From: Bacillota bacterium
GTDB lineage: Bacteria > Bacillota > Negativicutes > Sporomusales > Sporomusaceae
Length of the DNA: 64,000 bases
Reading direction: 5' to 3'
Assembly (NCBI GenBank): GCA_017889705.1
Contig: JAGGAB010000008.1
Location: 1-64,000, forward strand
Position numbers and translations under genes: made by a program. Shown here piece after piece: positions 1 through 9,703 of the stretch (position 1 is the first letter of the stretch; every line of letters starts with the position of its first letter). The notes below the pieces were generated by a model that saw only the letters and a program-made list of their open reading frames with translations, was not told the DNA's origin and ran no database searches.

Positions 1-76
1 AGCAGGTAGGTGAACCACAGTCTTTACAGTTTGTTTTGGGCAGTTGTTTGAAAATATCCAAACCTGTTAATGCCAT
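1..76 (-). CDS. acsC: Corrinoid iron-sulfur protein large subunit, N-terminal fragment
   Basis: Only the first 25 codons lie in the window; the gene runs off the left edge. The translation starts MALTGLDIFKQLPKTNCKDCG and continues to SPTC, the typical N-terminus of the AcsC/CdhE large subunit, where the Cys residues begin a 4Fe-4S domain. The family carries the methyl group from methyl-THF to acetyl-CoA synthase on a cobamide. The ATG has an AAGGAGAAG site just upstream. It lies downstream of acsB on the same strand, as expected in an acs cluster. It is too short to say more. Confidence 0.85.
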   Translation of the reverse strand, partial: MALTGLDIFKQLPKTNCKDCGSPTC

Positions 77-126
77 TTTCTCTTCTCCTTTCGAATATAA
101 AAACTTCTAAAAATTAAATATGAGAA

Positions 127-173
127 TCGGGACACATTTGAATATTTTATTATCTTTTCATAATGTGTCCCGA
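127..173 (-). other. Hairpin between acsB and acsC
   Basis: Arms of 12 bases (TCGGGACACATT and its complement) enclose a 23-base loop in the acsB-acsC gap. No clean U-tract follows on the minus strand, so it looks more like an RNA processing, stability or partial termination element than a strong terminator. The role is inferred from position only. Confidence 0.5.
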
Positions 174-204
174 ATTCTACCCTAAATAGATGTGTGAGGA
201 ATAC

Positions 205-2334
205 TTACATCATCGGATCCATTTTCAGAGCCGGATGTTGTTTTTCTTCCAAGAACGGCAGAATTTCTTCTTCAGTTGTGCCTATAGTTTCGTCGGCAAT
301 CTTATCAACGAAATCAGCGCCAAGACCATCACGTACTGCTGCGTCAATTAAATCTTGACCCAAAAATTCTTTCATTTCTTTTGGCAACCATACAATGCGT
401 GCAAGACCGCCATCAGCAGGAATGAATTTGGAGCTGCATACATAACGACGACCGATACCCATAAAGCCTGGAGTTTGTACGCCACCGCCGCAAGTGCCAG
501 CAAGTCCGGAGAAGGTCATACCGCAAGGAGTTTCGCCACCATGTTCACGAGTGGTAATCATGATGCCGTTACACAGCGGCAGCAAGGCAACAATAGCCTC
601 GAAGCAACCGCAGGAAGTCATCGGATCCTCCATAAGTGTGTAGAAGTTTACGGCTTCAACAGTACTATGGGAGTTAGCATAGATGAAATCATTAAGGTTT
701 TTCCATTGACCTTTTACGGTATCAACACATTCACCTTTTTCAATTGGCTGGTTAGGTCCAAGCGGATTGATCTCATTGGAAGCTTTAGCATCAAGCCACG
801 AAACAGCACCGCACAAGCCTACGCGTTCTGGTGATACTACGCACACATGGTTTGGTGCGAAGGATTGACAGAGTGTGCAGGAATAGTAGGTTTCAACGCT
901 TTCGTCAGTGAGGCCTTTGAGACGGGCATCACGGGCTGCGTATTTCTCAATTGCGAGTTTGATTTTGTCTTCAATAACGTCTTTATCGGTGATAATGGTA
1001 ACTTGTACCCGGTCAACGATAGCAGGGAAATCGGATTTGTATTTAGCGATAAGAATTTCACCAAAGTCTTTCATTTTAAAGCCGGCTGCATGAGCATTCT
1101 TACCAATACGAACCCACATCATGTTACGTTGTGCTACGTGCCACAGACCTTCGCCATAGTTCAGGTTGTAGTGAACGCGGCGCTCAAGTACGCCTTCGAA
1201 GTCTTCCTGCATTTTACGTCCATAGATATCAACCATGAAACCAAGCGGATAAACGCTGCCTTCCGGCATTTCGTCGATTTCTGGTCCGATAACTTCGATC
1301 TTACCATCTTCAACTTCGTCAGCACCAAGCATCCGGACAAGCTCGAAGCTGGTAGAACGACCGCCGCCGAACTCAACCCAGGCATCTTTCTTACGAATGG
1401 TTTCACCTTCGAAAGCAGGTCCGATAGTAATCGGTACAGGGATATCTACGATTTTGATTTTAATGCCGCGCATTTCCAGACCAAGTTTAGCAATTTTCTC
1501 ATAATCTGGCTCGGATTGATACCAGTCAGGAATCTCTTCAGCTAGCGGTTGGTCGGTAACTGTCGGGAAGCCCATGAACATAGCACCAAATTCGGCAGCA
1601 AACTTAACAATATCATTAGGTCCAAGCTGAATAACAAAGGCCAATACACGTTTTGCCTGATATTCAATAGCCCGTTCACGCTGACCGGCAGGAATACCAC
1701 CGAAAGCAAGACCGGCACGGAAAGCAAAGTTAACAGCATGAATAACCTGAGTGAAGTTACCAAGCGGGAAAGTAATGAATTCAGCACCGATTTTCACGCC
1801 TTCTTCAATACATTGCTCAATTACTTCGTTAGCCAGGAAAATCATAATGCCTTTGGCTTGAAGACCTTTTACCAGTTTGGCAGTTGATTTGCTGTCTTTA
1901 CCTTTACCAACAATAACGGCAACACCAGGAATGGTTTGGTCAACCAAAGGTACGCCGAATTTACGCAGGATCGGGTCGGCGATAAAACCGCAGTACGGGA
2001 ATTTATCAGGTTTTGCACCTTTAAGATAACGCAGAGCCTCAATAACTTCTGCTGCATATAATGTAGCTTCACCATTGAGTTTAGCGTTTTCTAAAGTCAG
2101 CTCTTCTTTGATGTTGGTGGTACGAACCCGGTTAAGAATTGGGGCAAGATCACCAATAGTATTTACTTCTTCACCGCTTAAAGCAGTGATTACAGGAAGT
2201 CTGTAAGCAGTATCAGGATATTTTACCGGGCAGTCAGCACCGTGTTCCTTAATGGCTTTAGCCAGAAGAATTTCCGCATAGCTGGTAGCTGTGACGGCAC
2301 CTTCATAGGCGCCTTTAAAAAGCTCCATAGACAT
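205..2334 (-). CDS. acsB: CO dehydrogenase/acetyl-CoA synthase, acetyl-CoA synthase subunit
   Basis: Catalyses condensation of CO, a methyl group from the corrinoid protein and CoA to acetyl-CoA in the Wood-Ljungdahl pathway. The 709-residue protein is close to the usual length of bacterial ACS. The C-terminal third carries the A-cluster region: a C-x2-C stretch in YYSCTLCQSF, VGLCGAVSW, then SCGCFEA and the Gly-rich ETPCGMTFSGLAGTCGGG segment. The ATG start has an AAGGAGGAAG ribosome site 9 bases upstream. It sits between acsA and acsC on the same strand and is probably cotranscribed with them. No sign of truncation. Confidence 0.96.
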   Translation of the reverse strand: MSMELFKGAYEGAVTATSYAEILLAKAIKEHGADCPVKYPDTAYRLPVITALSGEEVNTIGDLAPILNRVRTTNIKEELTLENAKLNGEATLYAAEVIEALRYLKGAKPDKFPYCGFIADPILRKFGVPLVDQTIPGVAVIVGKGKDSKSTAKLVKGLQAKGIMIFLANEVIEQCIEEGVKIGAEFITFPLGNFTQVIHAVNFAFRAGLAFGGIPAGQRERAIEYQAKRVLAFVIQLGPNDIVKFAAEFGAMFMGFPTVTDQPLAEEIPDWYQSEPDYEKIAKLGLEMRGIKIKIVDIPVPITIGPAFEGETIRKKDAWVEFGGGRSTSFELVRMLGADEVEDGKIEVIGPEIDEMPEGSVYPLGFMVDIYGRKMQEDFEGVLERRVHYNLNYGEGLWHVAQRNMMWVRIGKNAHAAGFKMKDFGEILIAKYKSDFPAIVDRVQVTIITDKDVIEDKIKLAIEKYAARDARLKGLTDESVETYYSCTLCQSFAPNHVCVVSPERVGLCGAVSWLDAKASNEINPLGPNQPIEKGECVDTVKGQWKNLNDFIYANSHSTVEAVNFYTLMEDPMTSCGCFEAIVALLPLCNGIMITTREHGGETPCGMTFSGLAGTCGGGVQTPGFMGIGRRYVCSSKFIPADGGLARIVWLPKEMKEFLGQDLIDAAVRDGLGADFVDKIADETIGTTEEEILPFLEEKQHPALKMDPMM

Positions 2335-2412
2335 ATTGTTTTTCTTCCTCCTTCATAGAGTCAATTCTTATTATCTATTGAGTTGCTAATACGTGATCCT
2401 AACGCTAGCTAA

Positions 2413-4353
2413 TTAGTTAGCCTCAGCTTTGGCATCACGGGCTTTTTTACGCATAGCGTTCTTCCAGTTGCGTTCTTCCAAGATTTCTACAAGTCTTGCA
2501 GAAGCTTTTACCGGATCAGTTTCCCAGAAGAAGAAACCGCCAAATACGTCTTCAGCAATCTTGGTAACAACATCATTAACAAGTTGGCTGCCAACAGTCG
2601 GGGCTACAACACCAACATGTGTCGGATTACCCATGGCTACGTTCCAGGAACCGATGGAAACGGCTTTTTCTGACATAGCTTCAGGAGCAGTAGCTACATA
2701 AGGTACATCGCGGTACTCAAGACCCATTTCTTTCCCCAGGGCTACAGCAAGTTGTTGAGCACGGCTGTTGTCAACGCAGGAGCCCATATGGAATACCAGC
2801 GGCAATTCAGCAGTAAGTCCGGCAGCTGCATTCAGGCGGGCATATAATTTTTTGAGGCCTTCGCCGGCATATTTTTTAACGCCTTCACCATTGAGCAAAC
2901 CTTCTTTTGCAAAGCACTGTGCGGCGCAACCGGTACCAACCAGGAATACATCTTGTTTAGCCAATTCAGTAGCAATAGTGAAGTGGTTTTCGTCATGAGT
3001 ACCTTTAAGGTTGTTACAACCGGCAAACAGGGCGACACCTTTAATTTCACCGGCTTCAATAGCGTCAACAAGAACGCGGATTGGGTTTTCCGGATTAATT
3101 TTAGCAAAGATACTCATCATTGACTCTAAGGAGAAACCAGCAACAACAGAATGTTTAACATCCGGAATGCTTACTTTGGCAACATCACGGTTTTTGTATG
3201 CATCAATTGCAATGCGGATAATTTCTTTTGCACTGTCAAGAGCATGCTCTTCATCAAATGCAAAATGATAAGATCCAGGAATCTTCATAATAGGCATAGT
3301 GGTAATAATTTTAGTATGGAAGCAATCTGCCAAGCTGCGGAGCGATGGCATGATACACTGAACGTCAACAACCATAGCATCCATGGCACCTGTCAGTACA
3401 GCTAATTCTTGAGTTGCAAAGTTAGTTGCAATAGCAACACCTTCACGCATCAAGACTTCATTACCGGTACAACAGATACCAACAAGGTTGATACCTTGAG
3501 CGCCGGCAGCTTTCGCTTCAGCCTGCATTTCCTTAGCTGCTTTAACAACCATTTGGGAAAGCAGCGGATTATGGCCATGGAGAGCAATGTTAACCTTGTC
3601 GGCTTTAATGGCGCCAAGGTTCGCTTCGGTAACTACAGGTACACCAGTACCAAAAAGAATATCCGACAGGTCGGTAGCAAGAGCCATGCCGTCATAGTCG
3701 CACAAAGCAGCTTTCAAGCCGCCAAAAATGATATTAACAGGATCGGAGTCATTACCTGCATGAGTTTGGTGAAGCAATTTAGCAAGACTGAGGTTGATAC
3801 CAGCCGGCATTATAGTGGTCTTGCGGAAAACGTCGAGCATATCGTCAGGACAGTCAGCTTTAATCCAAGTTAGTTCCTTGGTTTCATCTGTTTCAGCGAA
3901 TTCTTGCAAGGCAAGAGTGGCAACGTCTTTCGCAACTGCCAATACATCGCGGCCTTCGGTGGCAACACCGAGTTTTTTAGCAACAGCAGTTAGCTTTTTA
4001 GTGTCTGTGATTTCATAGTCTTTCAGTTTGCCTTCAGCTACATGAAGCACTGTTTGGGCAATTTCGCGGCCATGGTCGGAGTGGGCAGCAGCACCACCGG
4101 CAATGTAACGCACAGTATTACGGGCAACGATGGTGTAATCCATAGCACCACAAATACCTTTGTTACCGCCTGGCTTCTTAGGCAGAATACGGCAAGGGCC
4201 TTGCAGGCAAATACGGCAGCAAATACCGGTATTACCGAAGGTACAACGAGGCTCTTGTGCTTTGGCGCGATCAAATGTTGTTAAAAAGCCGATTTCTTTG
4301 GCTTTGTCTAGCATTTGAGTAGCTGCCACGTCGATTGTTTTGTGTTCGGACAT
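2413..4353 (-). CDS. acsA: Carbon monoxide dehydrogenase catalytic subunit (CooS/AcsA)
   Basis: Ni-Fe CO dehydrogenase that reduces CO2 to CO for acetyl-CoA synthase. The N-terminal Cys-rich stretch (RCTFGNTGICCRICLQGPCRI) matches the D- and B-cluster region of the family, and later segments such as FAGCNNLKGT, GTGCAAQC and FHMGSCVDNSRA match C-cluster regions. The ORF track starts nine codons earlier, but those codons are the ribosome site itself (GGGAGGAAAAGAAG). The start at MSEHKTIDV is therefore chosen, giving 646 residues. Its neighbours are fhs upstream and acsB downstream, and cooC, its nickel-insertion partner, lies upstream in the same cluster. Confidence 0.96.
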   Translation of the reverse strand: MSEHKTIDVAATQMLDKAKEIGFLTTFDRAKAQEPRCTFGNTGICCRICLQGPCRILPKKPGGNKGICGAMDYTIVARNTVRYIAGGAAAHSDHGREIAQTVLHVAEGKLKDYEITDTKKLTAVAKKLGVATEGRDVLAVAKDVATLALQEFAETDETKELTWIKADCPDDMLDVFRKTTIMPAGINLSLAKLLHQTHAGNDSDPVNIIFGGLKAALCDYDGMALATDLSDILFGTGVPVVTEANLGAIKADKVNIALHGHNPLLSQMVVKAAKEMQAEAKAAGAQGINLVGICCTGNEVLMREGVAIATNFATQELAVLTGAMDAMVVDVQCIMPSLRSLADCFHTKIITTMPIMKIPGSYHFAFDEEHALDSAKEIIRIAIDAYKNRDVAKVSIPDVKHSVVAGFSLESMMSIFAKINPENPIRVLVDAIEAGEIKGVALFAGCNNLKGTHDENHFTIATELAKQDVFLVGTGCAAQCFAKEGLLNGEGVKKYAGEGLKKLYARLNAAAGLTAELPLVFHMGSCVDNSRAQQLAVALGKEMGLEYRDVPYVATAPEAMSEKAVSIGSWNVAMGNPTHVGVVAPTVGSQLVNDVVTKIAEDVFGGFFFWETDPVKASARLVEILEERNWKNAMRKKARDAKAEAN

Positions 4354-4463
4354 TCTTCTTTTCCTCCCTATGTTCGTCATAGTTGTTTTTCAATCGAGTC
4401 TACTTACAAGAAGATTAGCTACCAGTTGGGTTAATATGAGTTTTTTTTCACAAACTCTATTTA

Positions 4464-4495
4464 CAGGTATTCGCCCTTAGGCGGGCGAATACCTG
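4464..4495 (-). other. Strong hairpin in the fhs-acsA gap
   Basis: A perfect 13-base inverted repeat (CAGGTATTCGCCC and its complement) with a 6-base loop lies in the 200-base gap between fhs and acsA. On the minus strand it is preceded, not followed, by a T-run, so it is not a canonical terminator for this operon. A small GAGTTT/AAACTC inverted repeat lies nearby at about 4438-4457. It may be an RNA stability or processing element that sets different levels of fhs and acsA. Confidence 0.55.
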
Positions 4496-4553
4496 CAAGT
4501 TTGAAAAAAAATTCACGCAGTACTTAATTTTCTGTTTTTTTACCGTTATTAAC

Positions 4554-6314
4554 TTAGAACAAGCCGCTGACTTTACCGGTCTTAACGTCAATATCAATCC
4601 GACGATAAGCAGGGTCAGAACTGGTTCCCGGCATCAAGCTGATTGCGCCGGCCATCGGACAGAGGAATTTGGCGCCGCCATACACAAGTACGTCACGGAT
4701 CGGCAGTCTCCAGCCTTTAGGAACACCTTTCCATGTAGGCTCATGAGAAAGCGACAAGTGGCTCTTAACCATCATTGTGCTAAAGTCGGCATATTTAGGA
4801 TCAGATTCAAATTTCTTAGCTTTTTCTTCTGCCATTGGAGCCCAGTCAACGCCGTCGGCACCGTATACTTCGGTAGCAATTTTTTCAACACGCTGACGCA
4901 AAGGCATTTCCAGTGGATACAGGAATTTGATATCAACTTTTTCTTTACAAGCATCCATAACGGCATCAGCCAAATCAAGAGCACCATCGCCGCCTTTGAG
5001 CCAATGCTCAGAAACAGCAGCGCGAGCGCCGGCCTGTTCAGCAATCCGCTTAACCAAGGCATGCTCTGCAGGAGTATCAGTGTAGAAAGCGTTGATACAA
5101 ACAACCGGTTTGATACCGGACTTTTTGATAACATTGATAAGGTGAACCATGTTTTCGCAGCCTTTTTCGAGGAGACCCAAGTTTTCTTTGGTGTACTCAT
5201 CAGGCAACGGACGGCCTGGTACAACAGTAGGTCCGCCACCATGCATTTTGAGGGCGCGAACAGTTGCAACAAGAATGGATACGTTCGGAGTCAGACCGCT
5301 CAGGCGGGCTTTAACGTTCCAGAATTTCTCGAAGCCGATGTCAGCGGCAAAACCGGACTCGGTTACATGGTAATCGAAACATTTCAGGCCGATACGGTCG
5401 GCAATAATGGAGGACTGACCAATCGCAATGTTAGCAAACGGACCGGCATGAACAAAGCAAGGCTGGCCTTCAACAGTGGAACACAGTGTCGGATTGATGG
5501 TATTACGCATCCAAGCAGCCATAGCGCCGTCAACTTCAAGATCACCAGTGGTCACTGGATCACCTTGCCTGTTGTAACCAACTACAACGTGTTTGAAGCG
5601 TTCACGCATGTCTGCGAGGTCTTTAGCAACAGCCAAAATAGCCATAAGCTCGGAACCAACGGCAATACCGAATTTGGAATGCATCATGAAACCGTCTTTT
5701 TTGCCGCCAAGACCCATGATGATGTTGCGCAGGCCTTGTGCTGCAAAGTCAAGAACCCAGCCCATCTCAATGTTTTTCGGATCGATGTCAAGTCTTTTCA
5801 GACCTCTTTTGGCTAGTTCTGCATCAGTATAGTTAGCCTCATGCTGCATTCTGGCATTCATGGCAACCATGGCCAGATTGTGAGCATTCATAATATCATT
5901 GATATCGCCTGTTAAACCAAGAGAAAACTCGGTCATAGGAATGAGGAGTGCGTTACCGCCGCCAGCAGCAGTACCTTTAACATTCATAGTCGGGCCGCCT
6001 GAAGGCTGGCGTAGTGCGCCGCCGACATTCATGCCGCGTTTTCCGAGACCTTCCATGATACCGATGGAGGTAGTTGATTTACCTTCACCAAGCGGGGTAG
6101 GAGTAATGGCGGTAACCTCAATGTATTTGCCGTCCGGTTTATCTTTCAGACGATCAATTACTTTCAAGAAGTCAATTTTTGGAGTCTTGCCGTAAGGAAT
6201 GATTTCGTCTTTTTGCAGGCCCATCATTTCCTGATACTGTTCAGTAGAAGGAATATTCCCCTCTGCTGCTTCGGCAATTTGCCAGTCTTTCAATACTGTA
6301 GGATCCCAAGCCAT
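4554..6314 (-). CDS. fhs: Formate-tetrahydrofolate ligase (formyl-THF synthetase)
   Basis: ATP-dependent activation of formate to 10-formyl-THF, the first folate step of the methyl branch. The P-loop region [11 protein letters not shown] and later blocks ([42 protein letters not shown]) are family hallmarks. The ORF track begins 59 codons upstream, overlapping cooC. The start at [11 protein letters not shown] has a GGGGGA site and leaves a 43-base gap to cooC, so it is preferred. The product has 586 residues, longer than the roughly 556 of the Moorella-type enzyme. The extra residues include a segment near [21 protein letters not shown] and one near [14 protein letters not shown]. Confidence 0.95.
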   Translation of the reverse strand: MAWDPTVLKDWQIAEAAEGNIPSTEQYQEMMGLQKDEIIPYGKTPKIDFLKVIDRLKDKPDGKYIEVTAITPTPLGEGKSTTSIGIMEGLGKRGMNVGGALRQPSGGPTMNVKGTAAGGGNALLIPMTEFSLGLTGDINDIMNAHNLAMVAMNARMQHEANYTDAELAKRGLKRLDIDPKNIEMGWVLDFAAQGLRNIIMGLGGKKDGFMMHSKFGIAVGSELMAILAVAKDLADMRERFKHVVVGYNRQGDPVTTGDLEVDGAMAAWMRNTINPTLCSTVEGQPCFVHAGPFANIAIGQSSIIADRIGLKCFDYHVTESGFAADIGFEKFWNVKARLSGLTPNVSILVATVRALKMHGGGPTVVPGRPLPDEYTKENLGLLEKGCENMVHLINVIKKSGIKPVVCINAFYTDTPAEHALVKRIAEQAGARAAVSEHWLKGGDGALDLADAVMDACKEKVDIKFLYPLEMPLRQRVEKIATEVYGADGVDWAPMAEEKAKKFESDPKYADFSTMMVKSHLSLSHEPTWKGVPKGWRLPIRDVLVYGGAKFLCPMAGAISLMPGTSSDPAYRRIDIDVKTGKVSGLF

Positions 6315-6357
6315 AAATCTAAATCCCCCTTTTTTTAAATTGCTTCCAGACTTCGCA

Positions 6358-7128
6358 TTATTGCTTGTCTTTCCACTGTTTAACAACACGTTCAAAAATT
6401 TCTTCCATGCTCGCTTTAAAGGCTCCGGTAAGTATGTCTGTCTCGTTGCCGAGAGCGACATCAAGCAGTTCATCATCAAAACGAATGACACCTAACAGTT
6501 CCTCTGCAGTGAACTGTGCCTGGATGAATGCTTCTTCTTTGGGAGCGTGTATTTTGTTCGCAATAACTTTGGTGACTTCAATACCTAAATCTTTAGCTAA
6601 CTGCATTACAACCCGTGCTGTCTGAACACTTGTCTTGCTTGGTTCAGTGACCACGATCATAAGATCCATTCCCTTAGACGTGCCGCGTGTTAAATGCTCA
6701 ATACCTGCTCCCATATCAAGGATGACCACATCATCTTTATCTAGAATCAGGGAATCAACCACTGAGAACAAAAATGAGTTTTCACGACAGTAACATGCCG
6801 AACCACCTGGTTTAATGGCTCCCATTCGTAAAAAGCGGATGTTACCCACGCTAATGGAATACTCATCTAATATGTCATCGACATCGGGATTAAGGGTATA
6901 GAGCAAGCCACCACCGGCACTCTTTTCTTTAATCACATCTTCCATGTCAATTAGCGGAATTACTTTAGCCAAGATATCATCAGGGATTCCCAACGCAAGG
7001 CCTAAACTTGCATCCGGATCAGCATCTACTGCATATACACGACGACCTTCACGGGCAAATAATTTAGCCAAACTGGCAGAGACAGACGTTTTACCGACGC
7101 CGCCTTTGCCGGAGACTGCGATTTTCAA
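6358..7128 (-). CDS. cooC: CO dehydrogenase nickel-insertion ATPase CooC
   Basis: MinD/ParA-like ATPase that loads nickel into CO dehydrogenase. The N-terminus has the deviant Walker [10 protein letters not shown] at about residues 7-15 and a DADPDASLG block. The C-x-C motif in SACYCREN, the metal site of CooC dimers, is present at about residue 112. The length of 256 residues is normal. The start codon is TTG, preceded by a very strong AAGGAGGTGAGG site; no ATG fits. It lies in the cluster between the DUF3786 gene and fhs, two genes upstream of its presumed client acsA. Confidence 0.93.
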   Translation of the reverse strand: MKIAVSGKGGVGKTSVSASLAKLFAREGRRVYAVDADPDASLGLALGIPDDILAKVIPLIDMEDVIKEKSAGGGLLYTLNPDVDDILDEYSISVGNIRFLRMGAIKPGGSACYCRENSFLFSVVDSLILDKDDVVILDMGAGIEHLTRGTSKGMDLMIVVTEPSKTSVQTARVVMQLAKDLGIEVTKVIANKIHAPKEEAFIQAQFTAEELLGVIRFDDELLDVALGNETDILTGAFKASMEEIFERVVKQWKDKQ

Positions 7129-7226
7129 ATCCTCACCTCCTTAAATAGATATTTTCGAAAATTATGTATTATGTAATATATATACAATACTCTGTTAAAT
7201 CAGAACAGACTCCCTGTTAACTGTGC

Positions 7227-7874
7227 TCAGTCTAAAGTCCGGCTTATTTTGTTAAGCAGACTGGTTCCGGCAGCCGCTGCCACCACCAAGTCTTCTGTAG
7301 GCAGATAGTATTGCGCTGAGGCGTCAAATAACGCCGTAGCATTAGTGGGAAACTCTTCATCTCCCTGCCAGATGACATAGGTCACCGGAACTCGCGGAAG
7401 AATATCCAGAGTAACTGCGGCATCACCAAATTTAGCAGGCCGGCCACCAACTTGTTCGCCTGCGCTGAGCAACCGCTTTGCATCTTTACCGAAAAATGCC
7501 TTAAATGCACCAAGAACCCGCCCATTAAATGGTTGAAGATAAATCATGCCACCAGGTATTTCTTTAAACGAAATCCATTGTCCGGATAAAGGCTGACCGG
7601 TTGCTGCAAGCAGATAATGCAGCAGTACAACCTTTACAGGCACCGGAACTGAATCCTGGCGATTGGCAAAGGTTACTTCACCATCCGGATAACTGACCAT
7701 GTACTCTTCATTGATATATTTAATTAAAAATACGTTTTGGGTTTCATCAAAAGTTGCGCCACTATTTGCAGCCATTTCTGCCGGTGTTTTGGCAGCCAGG
7801 CTGGTACAAGCCTTTTCGTATGCCAGCTGATAGCCGTTCTGCAGATGTTGAGAATTTGTCTTATCTGTTTGCAT
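7227..7874 (-). CDS. DUF3786-like protein in the Wood-Ljungdahl cluster
   Basis: A soluble 215-residue protein with no transmembrane segment or signal peptide. It resembles the DUF3786 family by overall pattern (a central VLLHYLLAATGQPLSGQWISFKEIPGG block followed by a Gly-rich region). To my knowledge members of that family often lie near CO dehydrogenase or corrinoid genes in anaerobes, but no reaction is established. The ATG has an AGGAGG site 8 bases upstream. It sits between folD and cooC on the same strand, so a role in assembly or regulation of the pathway is possible but unproven. Confidence 0.7.
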   Translation of the reverse strand: MQTDKTNSQHLQNGYQLAYEKACTSLAAKTPAEMAANSGATFDETQNVFLIKYINEEYMVSYPDGEVTFANRQDSVPVPVKVVLLHYLLAATGQPLSGQWISFKEIPGGMIYLQPFNGRVLGAFKAFFGKDAKRLLSAGEQVGGRPAKFGDAAVTLDILPRVPVTYVIWQGDEEFPTNATALFDASAQYYLPTEDLVVAAAAGTSLLNKISRTLD

Positions 7875-7936
7875 AAGATGTGCCTCCTAGTGCAATAAAG
7901 CAATAATTACAGATATGCCAAAACTATAGGCAATTC

Positions 7937-8800
7937 TTAAACCAAGCCGTTTTGCATTTCACAGGCTTGAATGGTCTGCTTGCAAAGCACAACAGTGGTA
8001 ACAGATCCGACACCGCCGGGAACCGGAGTAATTTTGGCAACAATAGGCTCAACTACTTCATAGTCAACATCGCCACAGTATTTTCCCGGATTCTCAGGAT
8101 CTTCATTGATACCTACATCGATAATTACCTGACCTGGTTTAACAAAGCTGGCTTTAACCATCTTGGCCCGGCCTACTGCGGCAATCAACACATCGGCCTC
8201 GGCACATACACCTGGCAAATCATCTGTCCGGGAATGGCAGATGGTTACAGTGGCATGTTCCCGTAAAAGCAGCATTGCAACTGGTTTACCAACTACCTGA
8301 GAACGCCCCAGAACAACAGCTTTTTTGCCCTTTAACGGAATATTGTAAAATTTAAGAATATCCATGCACGCCGTCGGAGTACAAGGCGGAAATCCTGTAG
8401 GATCATCGGTATATACTTTAGCCGCACTGCCAATTGTCATGCAGTCTACGTCTTTTTCTACCGGAATAAGGCTGCGGATTTTCTTTTCATCCAATTGTTT
8501 CGGCAAAGGAGCAAACATTAAGATACCGTTGATTTCTTTATTGTCACCAACACTAATTACCGCTTTCTCAAAAGCAGCTTGATCAATGTCGGCAGGGTAC
8601 TCAAACACTTGGTATTCCATTCCAATGGATTCACAGGTTTTTTTTGCACCGCCTTCATAAAAAAGGTCGTCTGGGCGGGCGCCAACCCTGATAATTCCTA
8701 GCTTGGGAGTAATTCCTTTGGCTTTGATAGCAGTTACCTTTTGAGCCAATTCCACTTTCATGGCATCGGCTACCGCTTTACCGGCTAATCTTTCGGCCAT
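7937..8800 (-). CDS. folD: Methylene-THF dehydrogenase (FolD family, cyclohydrolase site altered)
   Basis: FolD-family protein of 287 residues. The NAD(P)-binding half is intact ([27 protein letters not shown]). In the N-terminal half, however, the usual Y-x3-K motif reads FYEGGAKK, with Ala where the catalytic Lys of bifunctional FolD sits. The usual VQLPLP block reads MFAPLP, losing the catalytic Gln. The Asp of KDVD is kept. I therefore infer a dehydrogenase with weak or no cyclohydrolase activity, which fits the separate cyclohydrolase gene fchA immediately upstream (14-base gap). The ATG start has an AGGAGG site. Confidence 0.92.
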   Translation of the reverse strand: MAERLAGKAVADAMKVELAQKVTAIKAKGITPKLGIIRVGARPDDLFYEGGAKKTCESIGMEYQVFEYPADIDQAAFEKAVISVGDNKEINGILMFAPLPKQLDEKKIRSLIPVEKDVDCMTIGSAAKVYTDDPTGFPPCTPTACMDILKFYNIPLKGKKAVVLGRSQVVGKPVAMLLLREHATVTICHSRTDDLPGVCAEADVLIAAVGRAKMVKASFVKPGQVIIDVGINEDPENPGKYCGDVDYEVVEPIVAKITPVPGGVGSVTTVVLCKQTIQACEMQNGLV

Positions 8801-8814
8801 TGTCCAAATTCCTC

Positions 8815-9447
8815 CTATTTCTTTATTTTGTTAAGTACAAGTTCCAGAGTCTCATCAGCAATTTTGGAACCTTCTGCTAATAATTGTTCCATTTCCGCAC
8901 GATTTTTGCTGACATATTCCTGGTCTTTAATGGTATTAAGATTGATTACTACATTTAACATGCCGCTGATAAGTGCAGACTTCAAAAATACTACACCGCA
9001 TCCTACATCAGATATTGCCAGATTGGTTCCGATCTGCCCCATACGTTCATGAATTTTGATACCAGCATAACAGGTACGCATGATCTTCATCGGTCCCTCA
9101 CAGGCATCTTTAGAGCACTTTTCCATGACTTGTTCTTTATAGGCAATCTGCTCCGGAGTGTCTTTTGGCAAACCATATGCTTTGGAGAGAGGCTCAAAAA
9201 CGGCAGCATCTTCATCTACCAGTCTTTTTAACTCCTCAATAATTTCTTCTCCTTTGGCAATGAGTTCTTTTACTTCTCCTTCAACTTCGGCATATTTCTT
9301 TTTGCCTACAGTCAGATTACCAACCATGTTGGACAGAGCCATTCCCACAGCACCGCCAAGTGCTGCCGCGCCACCGCCTCCCGGTACCGGAGCCTTGGAT
9401 GCCAGCACTTCCAGAAAATCGGAGCAAGACTTATCAAGCATACTCAT
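8815..9447 (-). CDS. fchA: Methenyl-THF cyclohydrolase (FchA, cyclodeaminase/cyclohydrolase family)
   Basis: Converts formyl-THF to methenyl-THF, the step between Fhs and FolD. The 210-residue protein has the family N-terminus ([28 protein letters not shown]), followed by long helices and the [18 protein letters not shown] block. It is the first gene of the Wood-Ljungdahl unit here, directly upstream of folD. A GGGAGGAAAAAG site precedes the ATG; a second ATG two codons in is an alternative start. Together with the altered FolD it probably supplies the whole cyclohydrolase activity of the pathway. Confidence 0.93.
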   Translation of the reverse strand: MSMLDKSCSDFLEVLASKAPVPGGGGAAALGGAVGMALSNMVGNLTVGKKKYAEVEGEVKELIAKGEEIIEELKRLVDEDAAVFEPLSKAYGLPKDTPEQIAYKEQVMEKCSKDACEGPMKIMRTCYAGIKIHERMGQIGTNLAISDVGCGVVFLKSALISGMLNVVINLNTIKDQEYVSKNRAEMEQLLAEGSKIADETLELVLNKIKK

Positions 9448-9596
9448 ACTCTTTTTCCTCCCGTTTCTTCTTGAGTTAACAGCGTGAAAACTCCCGTCAT
9501 TGCTACATTCTCAGGCATAATTAAAATTAGTTTGTTATTTCACATACATTTCATTGGAAAAAATTCGCTTTATTTTCTGAAATTCCTGCTAGTTTT

Positions 9597-9625
9597 TAAT
9601 TATTCAAAAAAAATATTATTGTCAA
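9597..9625 (-). promoter_or_regulatory. Promoter candidate of the Wood-Ljungdahl operon
   Basis: On the minus strand a perfect TTGACA box lies at 9620-9625. An AT-rich -10 region follows (AATAATTA, with an AATAAT at 15-base spacing). This is about 150 bases upstream of fchA and just after the terminator of the preceding unit. The leader between it and fchA shows no structure I can name. Confidence 0.5.
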
Positions 9626-9649
9626 CTTTTGTCGAAGAAAATACCACAT

Positions 9650-9682
9650 AAAAAAGCGCTTCTTATTCTTATTAAGAAGCGC
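9650..9682 (-). terminator. Rho-independent terminator after ubiA
   Basis: The 10-base stem GCGCTTCTTA/TAAGAAGCGC with a 7-base loop is followed by six T on the minus strand, 22 bases after the ubiA stop. It separates the tat-ubi unit from the Wood-Ljungdahl unit. Confidence 0.9.
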
Positions 9683-9703
9683 AAAATATTACAAAAATCT
9701 TAT

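Noticed and set aside
847-1545. 232-residue plus-strand ORF opposite acsB
   Set aside because: Antisense shadow of a highly conserved gene; no ribosome site and no family resemblance.
4743-5816. 357-residue plus-strand ORF opposite fhs
   Set aside because: Antisense shadow caused by codon bias in fhs; the minus-strand protein is unmistakable.
9448-9596. Possible riboswitch in the leader of the Wood-Ljungdahl operon
   Set aside because: No recognisable conserved motif or strong pairing was seen in the 150-base leader.
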